Assembly (NCBI GenBank): GCA_002633005.1 | Contig: NMRA01000135.1 | Location: 404,183 to 468,182, forward strand | Source: Phoronis australis | Lineage: Eukaryota; Phoronida; Phoronidae | Reading direction: 5' to 3' | Length of the DNA stretch: 64,000 bases | Shown: positions 1 to 12,800 of the stretch, piece by piece | Layout of the letters: every line of letters starts with the position of its first letter | Position numbering within the stretch: position 1 is the first letter of the stretch | Made by a program: the position numbers and the translations under genes | Notes under the pieces: model-generated | Told to the model about the DNA's origin: nothing | What the model saw: only the letters and a program-made list of their open reading frames with translations | Databases searched by the model: none

Positions 1-367
1 ACACAAGTAAAGGCAATCAAATGTCATGTTAACTGAACATCAGTCCATACCTCATATTTGAGTCTAAAAACTTATTCCCTTGAAAAGATTCTTGCAGCCG
101 TTTTCTTATAACACAAGTTTTACTAATAATACTGACACCTACAGTGTGAAGCGCTTTTGACACAAGTAAAGGCAATCAAATGTCATGTTAACTGAACATC
201 AGTCCATACCTCATATTTGAGTCTAAAAACTTATTCCCTTGAAAAGATTCTTGCAGCCGTTTTCTTATAACACAAGTTTTACAAATAATACTGACACCTA
301 CAGTGTGAAGCGCTTTTGACAGTGATATACAAATAATACTGACACCTACAGTGTGAAGCGCTTTAGA
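1..367. repeat. 159-bp tandem repeat, about 2.3 copies
   Basis: The segment beginning ACACAAGTAAAGGCAATC at position 1 recurs at position 160 almost unchanged, and a third partial copy covering only the tail of the unit lies at about 328-367. The period is 159 bp. No convincing coding frame runs through it. It lies downstream of the last visible RNF8-like exon, so it may be in that gene's next intron or 3' UTR. Confidence 0.85.
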
Positions 368-810
368 CACACAGTGACAAACAAAAACAATGAATCAACT
401 GAACTCAAAATTTACGACACTAAGGACAAATGGAAGTTCCATCAGTAGAAACAAACACAAAGGATTTATCCTTTTATTTTGATACATACGTTTTGGATTC
501 ACGATAAAATCTCACCAATTTCGGACACAATGGCAGACAAGAAACGTTTTGTTTTCACTTCTTCATAAGATACAAGTAATATATACTTTGTCATTTTCAA
601 GTTCTATATCTTAGCAGTTCTATATCTTAGCTACAAGCAGACACTGTTTTGTGGGCATTCGCAACAATATTAGAAAAGTTTTTTAAAACGAAAAACAATC
701 CAACTGGTTAGACTTCAATATTGCATAATGTGCTGCGTTAACTAAATAAAGTGATCATGTGGACTGAAAACTCTTCAAAGCTCCAGTCAGTGATGACAAC
801 TTATAATAAC
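368..810. other. non-coding stretch left of the RNF8-like exon
   Basis: I see no exon, RNA gene or repeat here. On the minus strand it is downstream of the exon at 811-906. If the donor there (GTTATT) is not used, translation would run on for a few codons to a stop just left of 810 and this would be 3' UTR; an AATAAA on the minus strand near 470-480 could then serve as a polyadenylation signal. Otherwise it is intron. Confidence 0.4.
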
Positions 811-3800
811 CTGTTCTTTTAGAGAGTCCTCTTTCTGCTTCAGTTCTTCTTCCAGAGCTATTTTCATTTTCTCCTCAAATTCTCGTCGCTCTTTATCTAA
901 CCGTTCCTGTAATAAAACGGAGTTGGTACAGTCAAACAGCCTAGGGGTCTGTTGCTATAGAAACTGACTTGTCTTAACTTCCAAACATTGAAACAAAACT
1001 TACATCAAAAACTTAAGTTAATAAGTATCAGTCCACGGATCCACCAACAACAGTATACAGCCCGATTGCCCGTGTACATGTAGATTTTGCGTCGGGCAAG
1101 TGGAATTTGAAAAGTACTTGCCCGATGGGCAAGTTAAAAAGCTAGCTGCATAGGCAAGTAGATCCTAAGATTGTCTGCTCGACATTTGCTCCAAAGTAAC
1201 GAACCCCGACACAAGCCTAAAAACCGTCGAAAAAGCCCCTGTGGCCGTCAAAGAAACTCCCGTCTTTGAATGAGCACCGAAAGGAAAATAGAACGAGTGT
1301 GATGCAATGTGCACAGATGACGCTCGCGGTCAAATCGTTTCGATTCTCTGAACGTGCCTGCAGTTTCTGTATAAGTTGTCACGTGATACTACTGATCGTC
1401 TGCACTCTGGCAAAACGTCTAAACATGGCCTGGACGGCATTGGTTTAGTTGCTAAAAAACGAGTTCAGGAAGAATCAAAGCAATATTAGGAAACGACAAG
1501 TGCGGGGATGGGTTCCGTCATGGGAAATTAGGTTTTCTGACCTGTGAGACAGTGAACAAGGGATGACGTTTGATTTTTGCCGGCGTTTACCTATGTACAG
1601 CTGGAAGCACCGCGTTCGTCAGCGGATGTAAGTCATGCAGATAAGCGCAAAAGCTAAAAAGTGAATGATTGACGACATATTTTCTACACTACACAGCAGT
1701 TCAAAAGGCCTGGTGTTTATTCAGGGGGAATTCCAAAGGACATTCTTATGAATTCCCGGCTCCCGGTGGCGACTCCCGAAAGAAGAGGAATACGGTCTTC
1801 GGGATTGCCGCTCTGAAGTCTGAAGGGTGACTTTTTCGCGGTCTATCTATTTTTCAAAAATGTAATTATTTATTCAAAATAAAAATATATGTGGCATTAT
1901 TATGTGTTAAAATTTTGATTTTAATTTAATACAAGCTACCGATGACCAAAAATGTGCAAGATTTTTACGGATAGCAAAAAATGAAATTCAGGTTAGCAAC
2001 AACTCAAGTTTAATGCATGAGGCCATGAGGGCGTATCAACTAATGAATACACAGAAGTGTCCAGAGTTCATGCCCTAGCTCATTTCGGCGCCTGTGAACG
2101 TGTGACAGTGGTTCAGATACCATAGTTACTCTTCTAATTTGTCTCTCTAGTGTTTTGACACAACTTATAAATAAATGTTCTATAAGAATCGTTAAAAAAA
2201 TAGTAACTCATGTATATAGCGTGCACAACACAAGCGGAGGCTCAGCACAGGCACCCCTACGGTAACACATTACCTAGGTGTGCACATGCACAGTGCTATT
2301 TGGGATTGTACTTGGGACAAGTGAATTCGTTGTTCGGGCAAGTAAAAATTTCAACTTAAAAAGTTAATGTTGAGCCCTGGTATACAGCCTACAAACGGCA
2401 AGGTGGGGGGTCAGCCATTCAGAACCAAGTTTAGTCTAATAAATCACATTAGGGATGAGAGAAATTTGGTGAAGTATGACACCACAAAGTTTGGTGGTTT
2501 AAGATATACTAGGGTAGTCTTCTAGGAGGCAAAATGAGGCAATTTCTTGATGCGGAATGGATCACTTTTGACTACATTTTCTACTACAGTTTCTGCTTCA
2601 AACAGAATCATTTCTGAATAATTTTGATATCACATGATAGGTTCATGACCAATGTAAGCAAAAATGGCACCGACACTAAAATATCGGTTACCATGGAAAC
2701 ACTGGAGCTGTTTCCGTGGAGATACATTTCATGCTTGCGAAAAACCAGCAGTATAATATACCCTTATAGTGAAGCTGTCCCCACGAGAAAACTGAAAATA
2801 ATGAGATGGGCATGTAGAAGACTCTATGCCCTTGAAATTAATACAAAAAACCTTTGTCAGCCCTTCATGCCGGCTTGATAATAGAAGCCTATTTTCAGCC
2901 CACACATCTGTGTATTTGTCATGTGAAACCAGTCACTAGTTGTGCGCCATTTGTACGCATTAAAATGCCGTGGTATAATACTACAATTAACAGAATTGGC
3001 TTGCTTAAATGTTTTTAATTTATTTTAAGGACGCAAGCAGTTCCCACTACAATATGGAATTATACTAGATTTGTTCATCTAACTCATTGAATACCAAATT
3101 AAAGCATACAATATGCGGTAGTTGAATGATGGCTGCAGGTTTTCGAATCTGAAAATTGAGTATTTTACAAATTGCCTAGAGAACAACTTTGAAAACTCTT
3201 GGGAAATGCACAAGGAACTTAGGGAGACATTTCAGAACCGTAGAAAAGTGACGGGAGATGATATGAAGGAGGTGGAACGTGTCCTCCCGAGTTGTCTATC
3301 TGCCTCGCAGAGGTGCAGCAGGAGCTAGACAATCTAACGTAGTAGATTAACTTGCATCGATAGGACCCTAGACATGTATTGGCGTTGCCAAAGACACTAA
3401 GCACATCCACTCCTCACAAAAGGTAAAATCCGACAGAGGTCTGAAAAATGACCAGACGTAAAATCAAGGTTCAACGTCCTGCTTCGCCTGTGTGAGCTCA
3501 AGTAGGAATCACCAAACTCCAGGGTCTGACCCTGAGGAATATTTTTAGGAGCACGTCAATCATGCATGAATACTTTTATTGACGCACCATAATAGCATAG
3601 AACTTGGGCCTGATTGCTTAATCATATCTTATTTCAAATGTCATGAAATATATGCAGTGTATTGTTACACAACGACTACATGACTGCAGAGGTGAACAAC
3701 TGAACAAAATGAATGGCATGCCAACAGTGTTAGCAATATCCTGGTTAATATGTTTGGTTAAGTTCATCACTTTTGTTACAGGCGTAGGACTGCAACAGGT

Positions 3801-6800
3801 ACCCGATATCACAGAACTGTTGTCTTGCGCTGTTATTCGCGGTTGTGGTCCTTGAATATTTCTCTTTGGTTCCAATAACTTTTAATGATAACCACCAAAT
3901 GTATTTAAACATTTTACATGACTTTAAGGTTATAAAAACCAGGATGGTAGTGAACTAGGGTGGGGACATCTTGTACGGTTGCATCGGGGATTTCAGACGG
4001 TCTTGCTAGAAATGGCTTAGCAAATACATAGTATCCAGTGGCTGCTACTCAAGCACACTAGAGTAACCACCTCTATTGAGGCTCTGTTGTTTTCATTTTG
4101 GTTGATCCCTATAGCCTATGACTGTGAACATGCTGCCCCCCTAAAATTCTCCCAGATACCATTTGGCAGTTTGGGGTGCGAATTGCTGACTATAGCATAT
4201 GCGCGCACCAAGGGTGGCTCAGGAGTGAATGCAAAAGGCATAGGCCTTGAACAAACTCTGTTTACTTTTTTTAGAAATAAGGTCAACAAACCCAAAAATT
4301 CAAGACCACTGGATCCTTACATTTTAGGCTGGGCGCGCGCATGTGGCGAAATTCTGGTTATTCCTGTGCCCTGGCCCCGCCTAATGCAAAATCCTGGATC
4401 CGCCCCTGGCTTCAGTCTGAACAAAATTCTTACCATTTGAGTCTGAAATATTTACGACGTAGATTAACTGTTGGCGATAGAAGAGCTGCACTCGGCTAGC
4501 TACGGGCATGGAACATTGGGCCTGAGGAACATCGAGGGGGGGAAATATCGGAACAGACAATTTTGGGAATATTGGAACGGAGGAATATCGTAAAGCACTG
4601 GGTCTTTTATAACAGCTTAAAAGAACACAGTTCCGCCGGTATATTCTTTAAGTTAGGACTGTCGCTGTTCTCTTTTGGTGTGCACGCACGTAAGTTCCCA
4701 CACTCTGGAGTACATGTTACATTGACATCAAGATATGTGACAGGTGACTACTACAGACATGCATACTGAATCTCGCCGCTGTCTTTTGTCATAAAAAACA
4801 AGACGCATATTGAAAGAGGCCGTTATATTACATGACGGCATTTCCAAGTCCCGATTGTCAGTAGGGGACATTGTGCATAAACAGCGGGACCGGCCAGTGC
4901 CGCTGTGCGATATTGCAGATGATAGTATAATAGTATACAGTGGCAAATTTGGGGAGGGCAAGGCATGCGCGCTCCCAGCCTTTAATATGGGGGAGCTCGA
5001 ATTTCTGGCGATGTGGACCTTTTGCTGACAAAAATGCGGAAGGACTAAAAAAAAAAAACGGGGTACCACCTTCACTGTGCATTTGAGCCTTTTCAGTGGA
5101 CTTTTGTCTCGTTTTCTCTGACTTTTTGTTTCTCAGAGGCGGGTCTTTTTGCCCACTTCGCCAAATGGGGGGGCTCGTTCGAGCTCCCAAGCCCCCCTGG
5201 GTGCGTGCATGCAAGGGGGCCATGCCCCCCCCCCCCTAAAATTCTCCCAGATAACATTTGGCTTTGAACAAACCCTGTTTACCGTTTTTCTTAGTAATAA
5301 GGTCTGCAAACCCAAAAATTCGAGACCCCTGCATCCCTACATTTTAGGCTGGACTGTCATGACATTTTTACCATCATTTGGCGACGTGACGATAAAGCTC
5401 TTTGAAAAGTGTTACGCATTCTGAGTATGTGTGTCGTGTGGAGACTCGGATCACGAGGTAAGATTAACCGCCCCGGGCGGTTGTCTGTCGTAATAAGTGC
5501 CCATGTTCGGTTAACCGCCCACCCACGATTTCTGGAAATTTCACGTTTAAGCGCCCATGTCTGGTTTACCGCCCATCCCCGAATTTTTGGGCTCCCCAAT
5601 TTAACCGCCCAGGGCGTTAACCCGAATGTTAACGTAAACGTGGATTTCGATTTAACCGCGCACTGCTCGGTTAACCACCCCTCTGTGATTTTTAAGATTT
5701 CCAGTTTAGCGCCCACCTCTCGGTTAAACGCCCATCCCCGACTTTTGAAGATTGGTAATAATGCGCCCAGTGCAAAGGAAACGCGAGATTACCCAATTTT
5801 AGATAAAAATCGGTGATAACAAAGAATGCAACGACAGCATCGGAGACGGTGGTTTGACAATGTGAATTATAATACAAGTAATAAATTATTGTCCCGGGTC
5901 ATGCATTTGCTTCAAAATGCAATACCTTGAACGCTTTGTCACTTTATTTTCTTCCCATGTTCGCAAAACTAAGAACACCGCTGGCTTCGATACCTAGGAT
6001 CATCGATGCCGTCTGCCAAGCTAAGTTTCCGTGTGCAGTGCACTAGATAACATATATTCGAAAAAATAAAGCCAGAGAAACGCGAGAGTGGTCTTGCCAA
6101 CACTCCTAATTCGCTTTCGGTGAGTTCTCGGATTTTGAAGAATTCCCTATACCGGTACTTTGTGAATATTGTTTCCACCTACCTTTTAAGCCCTCCCGAA
6201 TAATTTTGTTTCCTTATTGACTAGTTTCAGCCGGAACAAAATCCTTCCCATTCGAGTCTGAAATATCTATGACTGACTGAAAATTGGCAACAGTGGGGAG
6301 GGGGTAACCCCTGGGGCCTAAGGAACTTCGAGCCGCAAATTATCAGAACTGAGACATCGCGTCGCAGTTTTGGGGTTTTTTTAAATAGCAAGAGGCCCAA
6401 GTTCAGTGTCAAACAAACACCCGGTCAGCTTAAACCTACACTCAAGCCGCTATACTCTTATTCTTAGTACTGTCGCTGTTCTCTTTTGAAGTGTGACTTT
6501 GGTGTGCGTGCGAATTCTCCCACCCTCTGGAGTGCAAGTTACCTCGACTGCATATGTGAGAGACAGGTTACTCACATGCGCGTGCTCAATCCCGGAAAGA
6601 AGGTCTTAAGAATTCGTTTGCCACTATCTTGCCATAAAAAAACGAGACGCAAATTGAAACAGGCCGTTATATTACTTGCCGCCATTTCCAAGTCGCCATC
6701 GTTTGTGAGGACATTGCGCACAAACAGCGGGACCGAACAGTGTCGCAGTAGGATATTGTAGGTAATATTATAATAGGATAATCTGGATGTCTTGCATGTA

Positions 6801-9800
6801 AAATAAAAATGTGTTTTTCCACCACAAAATTTGGTAAGTTGATCGTTTAACAATAAATACAAGCATCGCTGTTTTGTGACATTTTATCACATATGTATGC
6901 CGTGGTCCATATATTGGAAATTCCAGGTTGCATGTTACGACTAAATACAAGATGACTAAAATCTCGGCTCACACTTTCAAAATTCAGGTCACCAATGCGA
7001 CCTGCAGCTCATTATGCCTAGCGCCGAGTCCCATTTGCAACAACACCGACTCAGTAAGGACGCTTTGCTCATTGTAACTCGCCAGTAATTTAGTCGTATA
7101 ACAAACCACTGGTGTCAGTTACCCGAATAATGGGAGCTTCGTCTTCGAATTATTTTTACCGACGCAGGTACTTGTATGAACTACTTCTTTCTCAGACTCC
7201 ACTGTGCGGGTTCATTAGACTCACCCCATTTATGGTGTTAGTATTTTTTAAAATTAAAATCTTAAGTACTTGTTTTTGAGTAATGCCTTTGCGGTAACTT
7301 TTGATTGACGACTGGCTTATGTCTGCCTACCTCTGCCGGGCGGTCAAAATAAAAGGGCCGCAGAGCCTTATGTGAAAATGTCATTGAATCACAGAGTCTC
7401 GAACATAGACATCCCAAACACACAAAAAAAAACACCTGAATTACTTTTTCAAATAATTTAAAACTGCTCTCTAACTCAGAACTTGACAACTATCATGTGA
7501 CTTTGCTGTGACCAATGCAGCACGTGAAGCTTGCACGCGCGCACTTTGCACTGTCATCACGTCAGTGAGGATAGGTGCAATCCAAGTGGAGCGCTGCATA
7601 GTCAGTGGTCGTCTGCACTCTCTACAGGTACAGCTCTAACAAGACTGCAGGACGGCACAGGCTATTACTCAGCAATTTTGTAAATTTAACTGAAATGATT
7701 AATCTGACGGCAACAGAACCTTTGTTGGAATCATCCGCTGTTATGACATTTTTACCGTCATTTGATTTGGCAACGTGGTGATAAAGCTCAGAAAAGAGCT
7801 ATGGGTTCCAACTACGTGTTGGACTGGGATCATGAGGTAAGATTAACCGCCCACCCCGGTTGTCTGTCATAATAAGCGCCCATGTTCGGTTAACCACCCA
7901 CCTGCGATTTCTTTAAATTTCATGTTTAAGCGCCCATATATGGTTAATCGGCCACCCCCAATTTTTGGGGTTCGCCAATTTAACCGCCCAGGGCGTTAAC
8001 TCGAACGTTTACGGTAGTATTCCATATGTAACATAGATTTATTTACTAGATACAAAATTACAGCATACGTTTATTTGCAGCAAAAACAAGATGACCATGA
8101 AATCACTCAACTGCAAAGTGTAACTGGGATGAAATCGCATCCTCTTATTAAGCTGCTTTTCGATGACCAACATATCAGTGGAGAAATTGTGCACAGCAAT
8201 GACCTACCACTAGACTTAACGGATAGCTTTCAGTCACTATTTATTGTCTCATTAAAATATCAGTGTTACAACTGCAACTACAAAGGTTACACACAACGCA
8301 GCGCAGCGAAGCTGGTAATAGCATCCTCATAAATTTGTACATGGATGGTTGTCTTGCATGACACGTCTATATTTGTACAATGCGGGGTCATTGTCTCACA
8401 CGATGCGTCTATTCGATTCCTTCACAGCAAATGCAGCTTGCTCACAGTCGACAATGTGTGACTGCTGACAGTCTGCGAGTGACGTCTGCGTACCACTGGG
8501 TCAGTGAACTCATGACATGGCGGTCGTGCATCAGGACATACCATGTCCATGTAATTTTGGCTTCTTGCAAGCACTTTACGACGATCAACCACGCAGTCGT
8601 AGTGACCACTGCTATGCCAGGCAATGACACAGGCTGGCCTTGAGATGTCAATGTTTCCATAGTAATGTACAGTTGTCGATACCGTAGGATTATCAGACGC
8701 TCCTCCCAGCGCAATAAAAATGTTGACGCGTAATAGTTTTGACAGCGCCATGATGCTTTCATAACCGCCCCATTCGCCGTCTTTCCTCAGTTGTCTCAGC
8801 TGCTGAACTATCCAATCATTTGTCTTCACATCGGCGCAATCCGATGGTACTTCAAAGAAAACACGAAAGTCTGAAAGATGGCGCTCTATGTAATCCATAG
8901 TTTGCTTTCGCAGGTTGAAATGTTCTTCTTGAGTTCCATATATGGAGTAGGACACAGCCCGAAATAAGCAGTTACCATCTGGGATGACTTGATAGCGACG
9001 TAAATTGAACTTTGCAAGATATGCATCCTGCACTTCATATTCATTCAGTCGTGGCTCACTTGATCCACTGGAGCTATTGGTGCCACCATGGTTGTTATTG
9101 TCGTTCTCTTCGATAAAATCGCTGTGGTAACTGCTGCTACGGTGAAGACTGTCTCCAGACCTGAACACATGTCTACTACACTTGCTACATACCCCTGGCT
9201 ATCCATAAAACAAAAAATGGAGTTTGTACAATGAACTTAGACTTGTCATACATTCCACCATCCCACAGGAAACTAGGGCACAAGCTCGTCGCATAGATAT
9301 CAGTAGATAGGCGTACCTATTGCTCACTTTGTTTTTCATCTTTTTTATAATAAAGATGATGGTAAGAATTTATCGGTAACCAGCTGATGGGCGCCCAAGG
9401 TAGGATATCCGTGCGACCTGTATTGTTATATCCAACAAAGACGCAACAAAGGAAAAGAATGGTAGCGTCTCAAAGGCGATAACCATGCGACGCGCTTACA
9501 CACGTCACATTAAACAATATTTTGCGAAACCCATACGATGCCATTTGGCATGGGATAGTTGGATTCTAATTAATGCAATATGAGATACAATCTCATTAAA
9601 AATTGTCTGTTATTGTAAGGTTAATAAGAATCAAGCTTTACATAATAATCTATGCGGAATGTTGTAAAATTGCTTTGTATTTGAACTGGATTTCTCCAAA
9701 AGTACTAAAGCATGCTTGGTGTTAGACGTTACTATGGATTTCTGATGAAAAGACAAGTCATATAATTCAATACTTATCTACATTGTCCATGGTATTTAAT

Positions 9801-12800
9801 TTTAATTGTTATGACACAAGAATAATTTCTATTCACTATGCACAGGATTACCATTTGGAATGACCAGTGACAAAAGAGGAAAATTTTCGAGGTGATGACT
9901 TGTTCCACAAATAGACTTGTTTTTTGTGTTGTAAATTTATCTAAAGTCAAAATAATGATAAAAAGAGATGAAAAAAGAGGAAAATGGGAATAAAATAAGA
10001 GGAAATCAAAACCAACAAGAGCAACGTGGAGTGTTGAAATGCACCCACGAATGCACCGCAAACAGAGTGCTTCTAGGGTTGTTTGTTTCATAAAATTAGC
10101 CACTAGATGGCGAAAAAACGTCCAATCCATCTGAACATGGGAACATGCCATAGCTTTTTTAATAGAAACCTATTTACCAAATTTCATAAAAATCTGTCAA
10201 GGAACTTCAGAGAAACAAAGGAAAACAAAAAAATTGAAATTGCCACTATGGGGCACAGCGTTCATTGGATCCGCCTGAAAGACTTTGTCATCTGTTGTTA
10301 GCTTCATATCAATTACCAAATTTAAAAAAGATCCTGCAGTGAGTTTAGGAGATGCAATTATGGGCACAAACCAAAACAAAACTACCACTAGGAGGCACCA
10401 CAGTAGTTGAATTCGTTATCGTCAACCGTCCTCTTCACACTGAGTGCATATACGCCAATTTTCAAAGTCATCCATAGAATGGTTTGGTTGATTGAGGGGA
10501 CACCAAAAAACAAGACTCGAAAACAGGAAAAATGTCCACTAGGTGGCGCAAAGTAAATCGATTCCATCCGAAAGTGGGAGGATAGCATCACTACATACCA
10601 CAACTTTGATAATCCATTGAGGACCTTTGAAGATACAGAGCTAAGCCTAAAAAATTAAAATTGCCACTAGGGGGCACACTGGTAGTCAGATCTGTCCGAA
10701 AGTTGTTGTCATCTGTTGTCAACATCATATAAATACACTTGCTAAGTTTAGCAAAGAAGCTGCAAACGGTTTAGGAGATACAGCCATGGGCGCAAAAACC
10801 AAAACTGCCACTAGGAGGCACCACAGTAGTCGAAGTCGTCAGAAAATCATCGTCAACTTCGTAGTAAGAACATACATACCAATTTTCANAACCAAAACAA
10901 AACTACCACTAGGAGGCACCACAGTAGTTGAATTCGTTATCGTCAACCGTCCTCTTCACACTGAGTGCATATACACCAATTTTCAAAGTCATCCTTAGAA
11001 TGGTTTGGTTGATAGAGGGGACACCAAAAAACAAGACTCGAAAACAGGAAAAATGTCCACTAGGTGGCGCAAAGTAAATCGATTCCATCCGAAAGTGGGA
11101 GGATAGCATCACTACATACCAAAACTTTGATAATCCATTGAGGACCTTTGAAGATACAGAGGTAAGCCTAAAAAATTAAAATTGCCACTAGGGGGCACAC
11201 TGGTAGTCAGATCTGTCCGAAAGTTGTCATCTGTTGTCAACATCATATAAATACACTTGCTAAGTTTAGCAAAGAAGCTACAAACGGTTTAGGAGATACA
11301 GCCATGGGCGCAAAAACCAAAACTGCCACTAGGAGGCACCACAGTAGTCGAAGTCGTCAGAAAATCATCGTCAACTTCGTAGTAAGAACATACATACCAA
11401 TTTTCACAATCATCCTTAGAGCAGTCTGGTTGATAGACGGGTGGACGTCAAAACACGTACTAAAAGACAGTAAAAATGGCCACTAGGTGGCGTAAAGTAT
11501 GTCACATCCATACGAAAATGAGAGGATAGCGTCATATCACTAATAGATGCCTATATTCCAAATTTCATGAAAATACGTTGAGGACCTTTGAAGATAGAGG
11601 TAAACGTAAAAAACTAAAATTGCCACTAGGGGGCACACCGGTAGTCAGATCCTTCCGAATGGCGTCGTCTATTGTCAACGTCATATAAATACATTTGTGA
11701 ATTTAGTAAAGATCCTGCCAACGGTTTAGGAGGTGCCACAGTCATCGAAATTGTCAGAAAATCATCGTCAGCCGTCCTCTTCATAGTAAGAACATACATG
11801 CCAATTTCCACAATCATGCTTGGAGCGGTTTGGTTGATACAGGGGTGGACGTCTAAAAACATACTCAAAAACGGAAAACATGGCCACTAGGTGGCGCCAA
11901 TTCTGTCGAATCTATCCGAAAATGGGCGGATAGCGTCATCTTATAATAGATGCCTATATGCCAAATAATATGAAAATATGCTGAAGACCTTTGAAGATAT
12001 AGAGGTAAGCATAAAAAACTAAAATTGCCACTAGGGGGCACACTGGCAGTCGGATCCGTCCGAAAGTTCGCTCAAGCCTTCCCATACATGATAGGATCAT
12101 ATGTGCAAAATTTCATGAACGTATGTCGAAGGGTTTTGAGATAGAGCAACGGATGCCGGACGGAGGGACAGAGATGATGGCAAAATGCGTCCACATACAA
12201 ATATGTGGGCGTGTAAAAAGAGGAAACCTCTCAAAAGTGGAAATTCCGAACCTTGTATACAATGGAGCACCCGATAATTCGAGTTAGTGTCATAAAATGT
12301 CAAACAAACAAATCATTTCACATTCAATCCATAAAAAATAAGTCAAATAATGGCACGATTTATTGTCATATTCTCGGATGTCATTAAAAACCTGCCATTA
12401 AATTGATTCTCATCTGCTTATTAGAATATGCACCTTCGCCTTTCTATCTAAAACCAAGTAGCTCACCTTAAATTCATTTGCCATCAGAACTCAGTGTCGG
12501 GTACAAAATCAGTCGTTTGCTTTTTAGCAATTTAATCTCCACTTAGCATGATCAGCTTAGAAGAGTAGTTACAATAGCAGCCAAGTCAGAACCAATTTAA
12601 TGGAATGTCCCGCTCATTATCATAATTTATGATGTAACCATGTTTAGGACATGAAGCCATCTCCACAATACTCACCTGCTGTTCAGCCAACTCTTTTCTC
12701 ATGATCTCTTCCTTTGTTTTCATTTCCTGTGAAATTTTTTCTTGCATTAGATCTCTCTGTTTCAACTGTTCCTCCATGGCTCGCAACTGTTCCTCTGCCT

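Larger units (their letters stand above)
10080..12220 (+). repeat. repeat block with 13 same-orientation CTCF-like motifs
   Basis: A motif of the form CCACTAG(A/G)NGGC occurs at 10100, 10385, 10536, 10664, 10808, 10906, 11057, 11185, 11326, 11480, 11623, 11884 and 12028, mostly 128-154 bp apart. The copies at 10536, 11057 and 11884 read CCACTAGGTGGCGC, and those at 10664, 11185, 11623 and 12028 read CCACTAGGGGGCAC; both fit the bilaterian CTCF core CCASYAGRKGGC. Sequence between motifs is also repeated, including AGGACCTTTGAAGATA. The block ends in a short hairpin. Decayed relatives lie at 29.3-30.1 kb and, inverted, at 36.7-39.7 kb. Open frames through it look incidental. Confidence 0.85.

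Noticed and set aside
9166-9170. GTG or ATG at 9170-9166 as start of the OTU protein
   Set aside because: The ATG is out of frame and GTG initiation is rare in animals; a strong acceptor directly upstream explains the open frame better.
10786-11486. Open frames such as MGAKTKTATRRHHSS... repeated in the CTCF-motif block
   Set aside because: They are repeat translations recurring with each unit, broken by stops in other copies and without any family signature.
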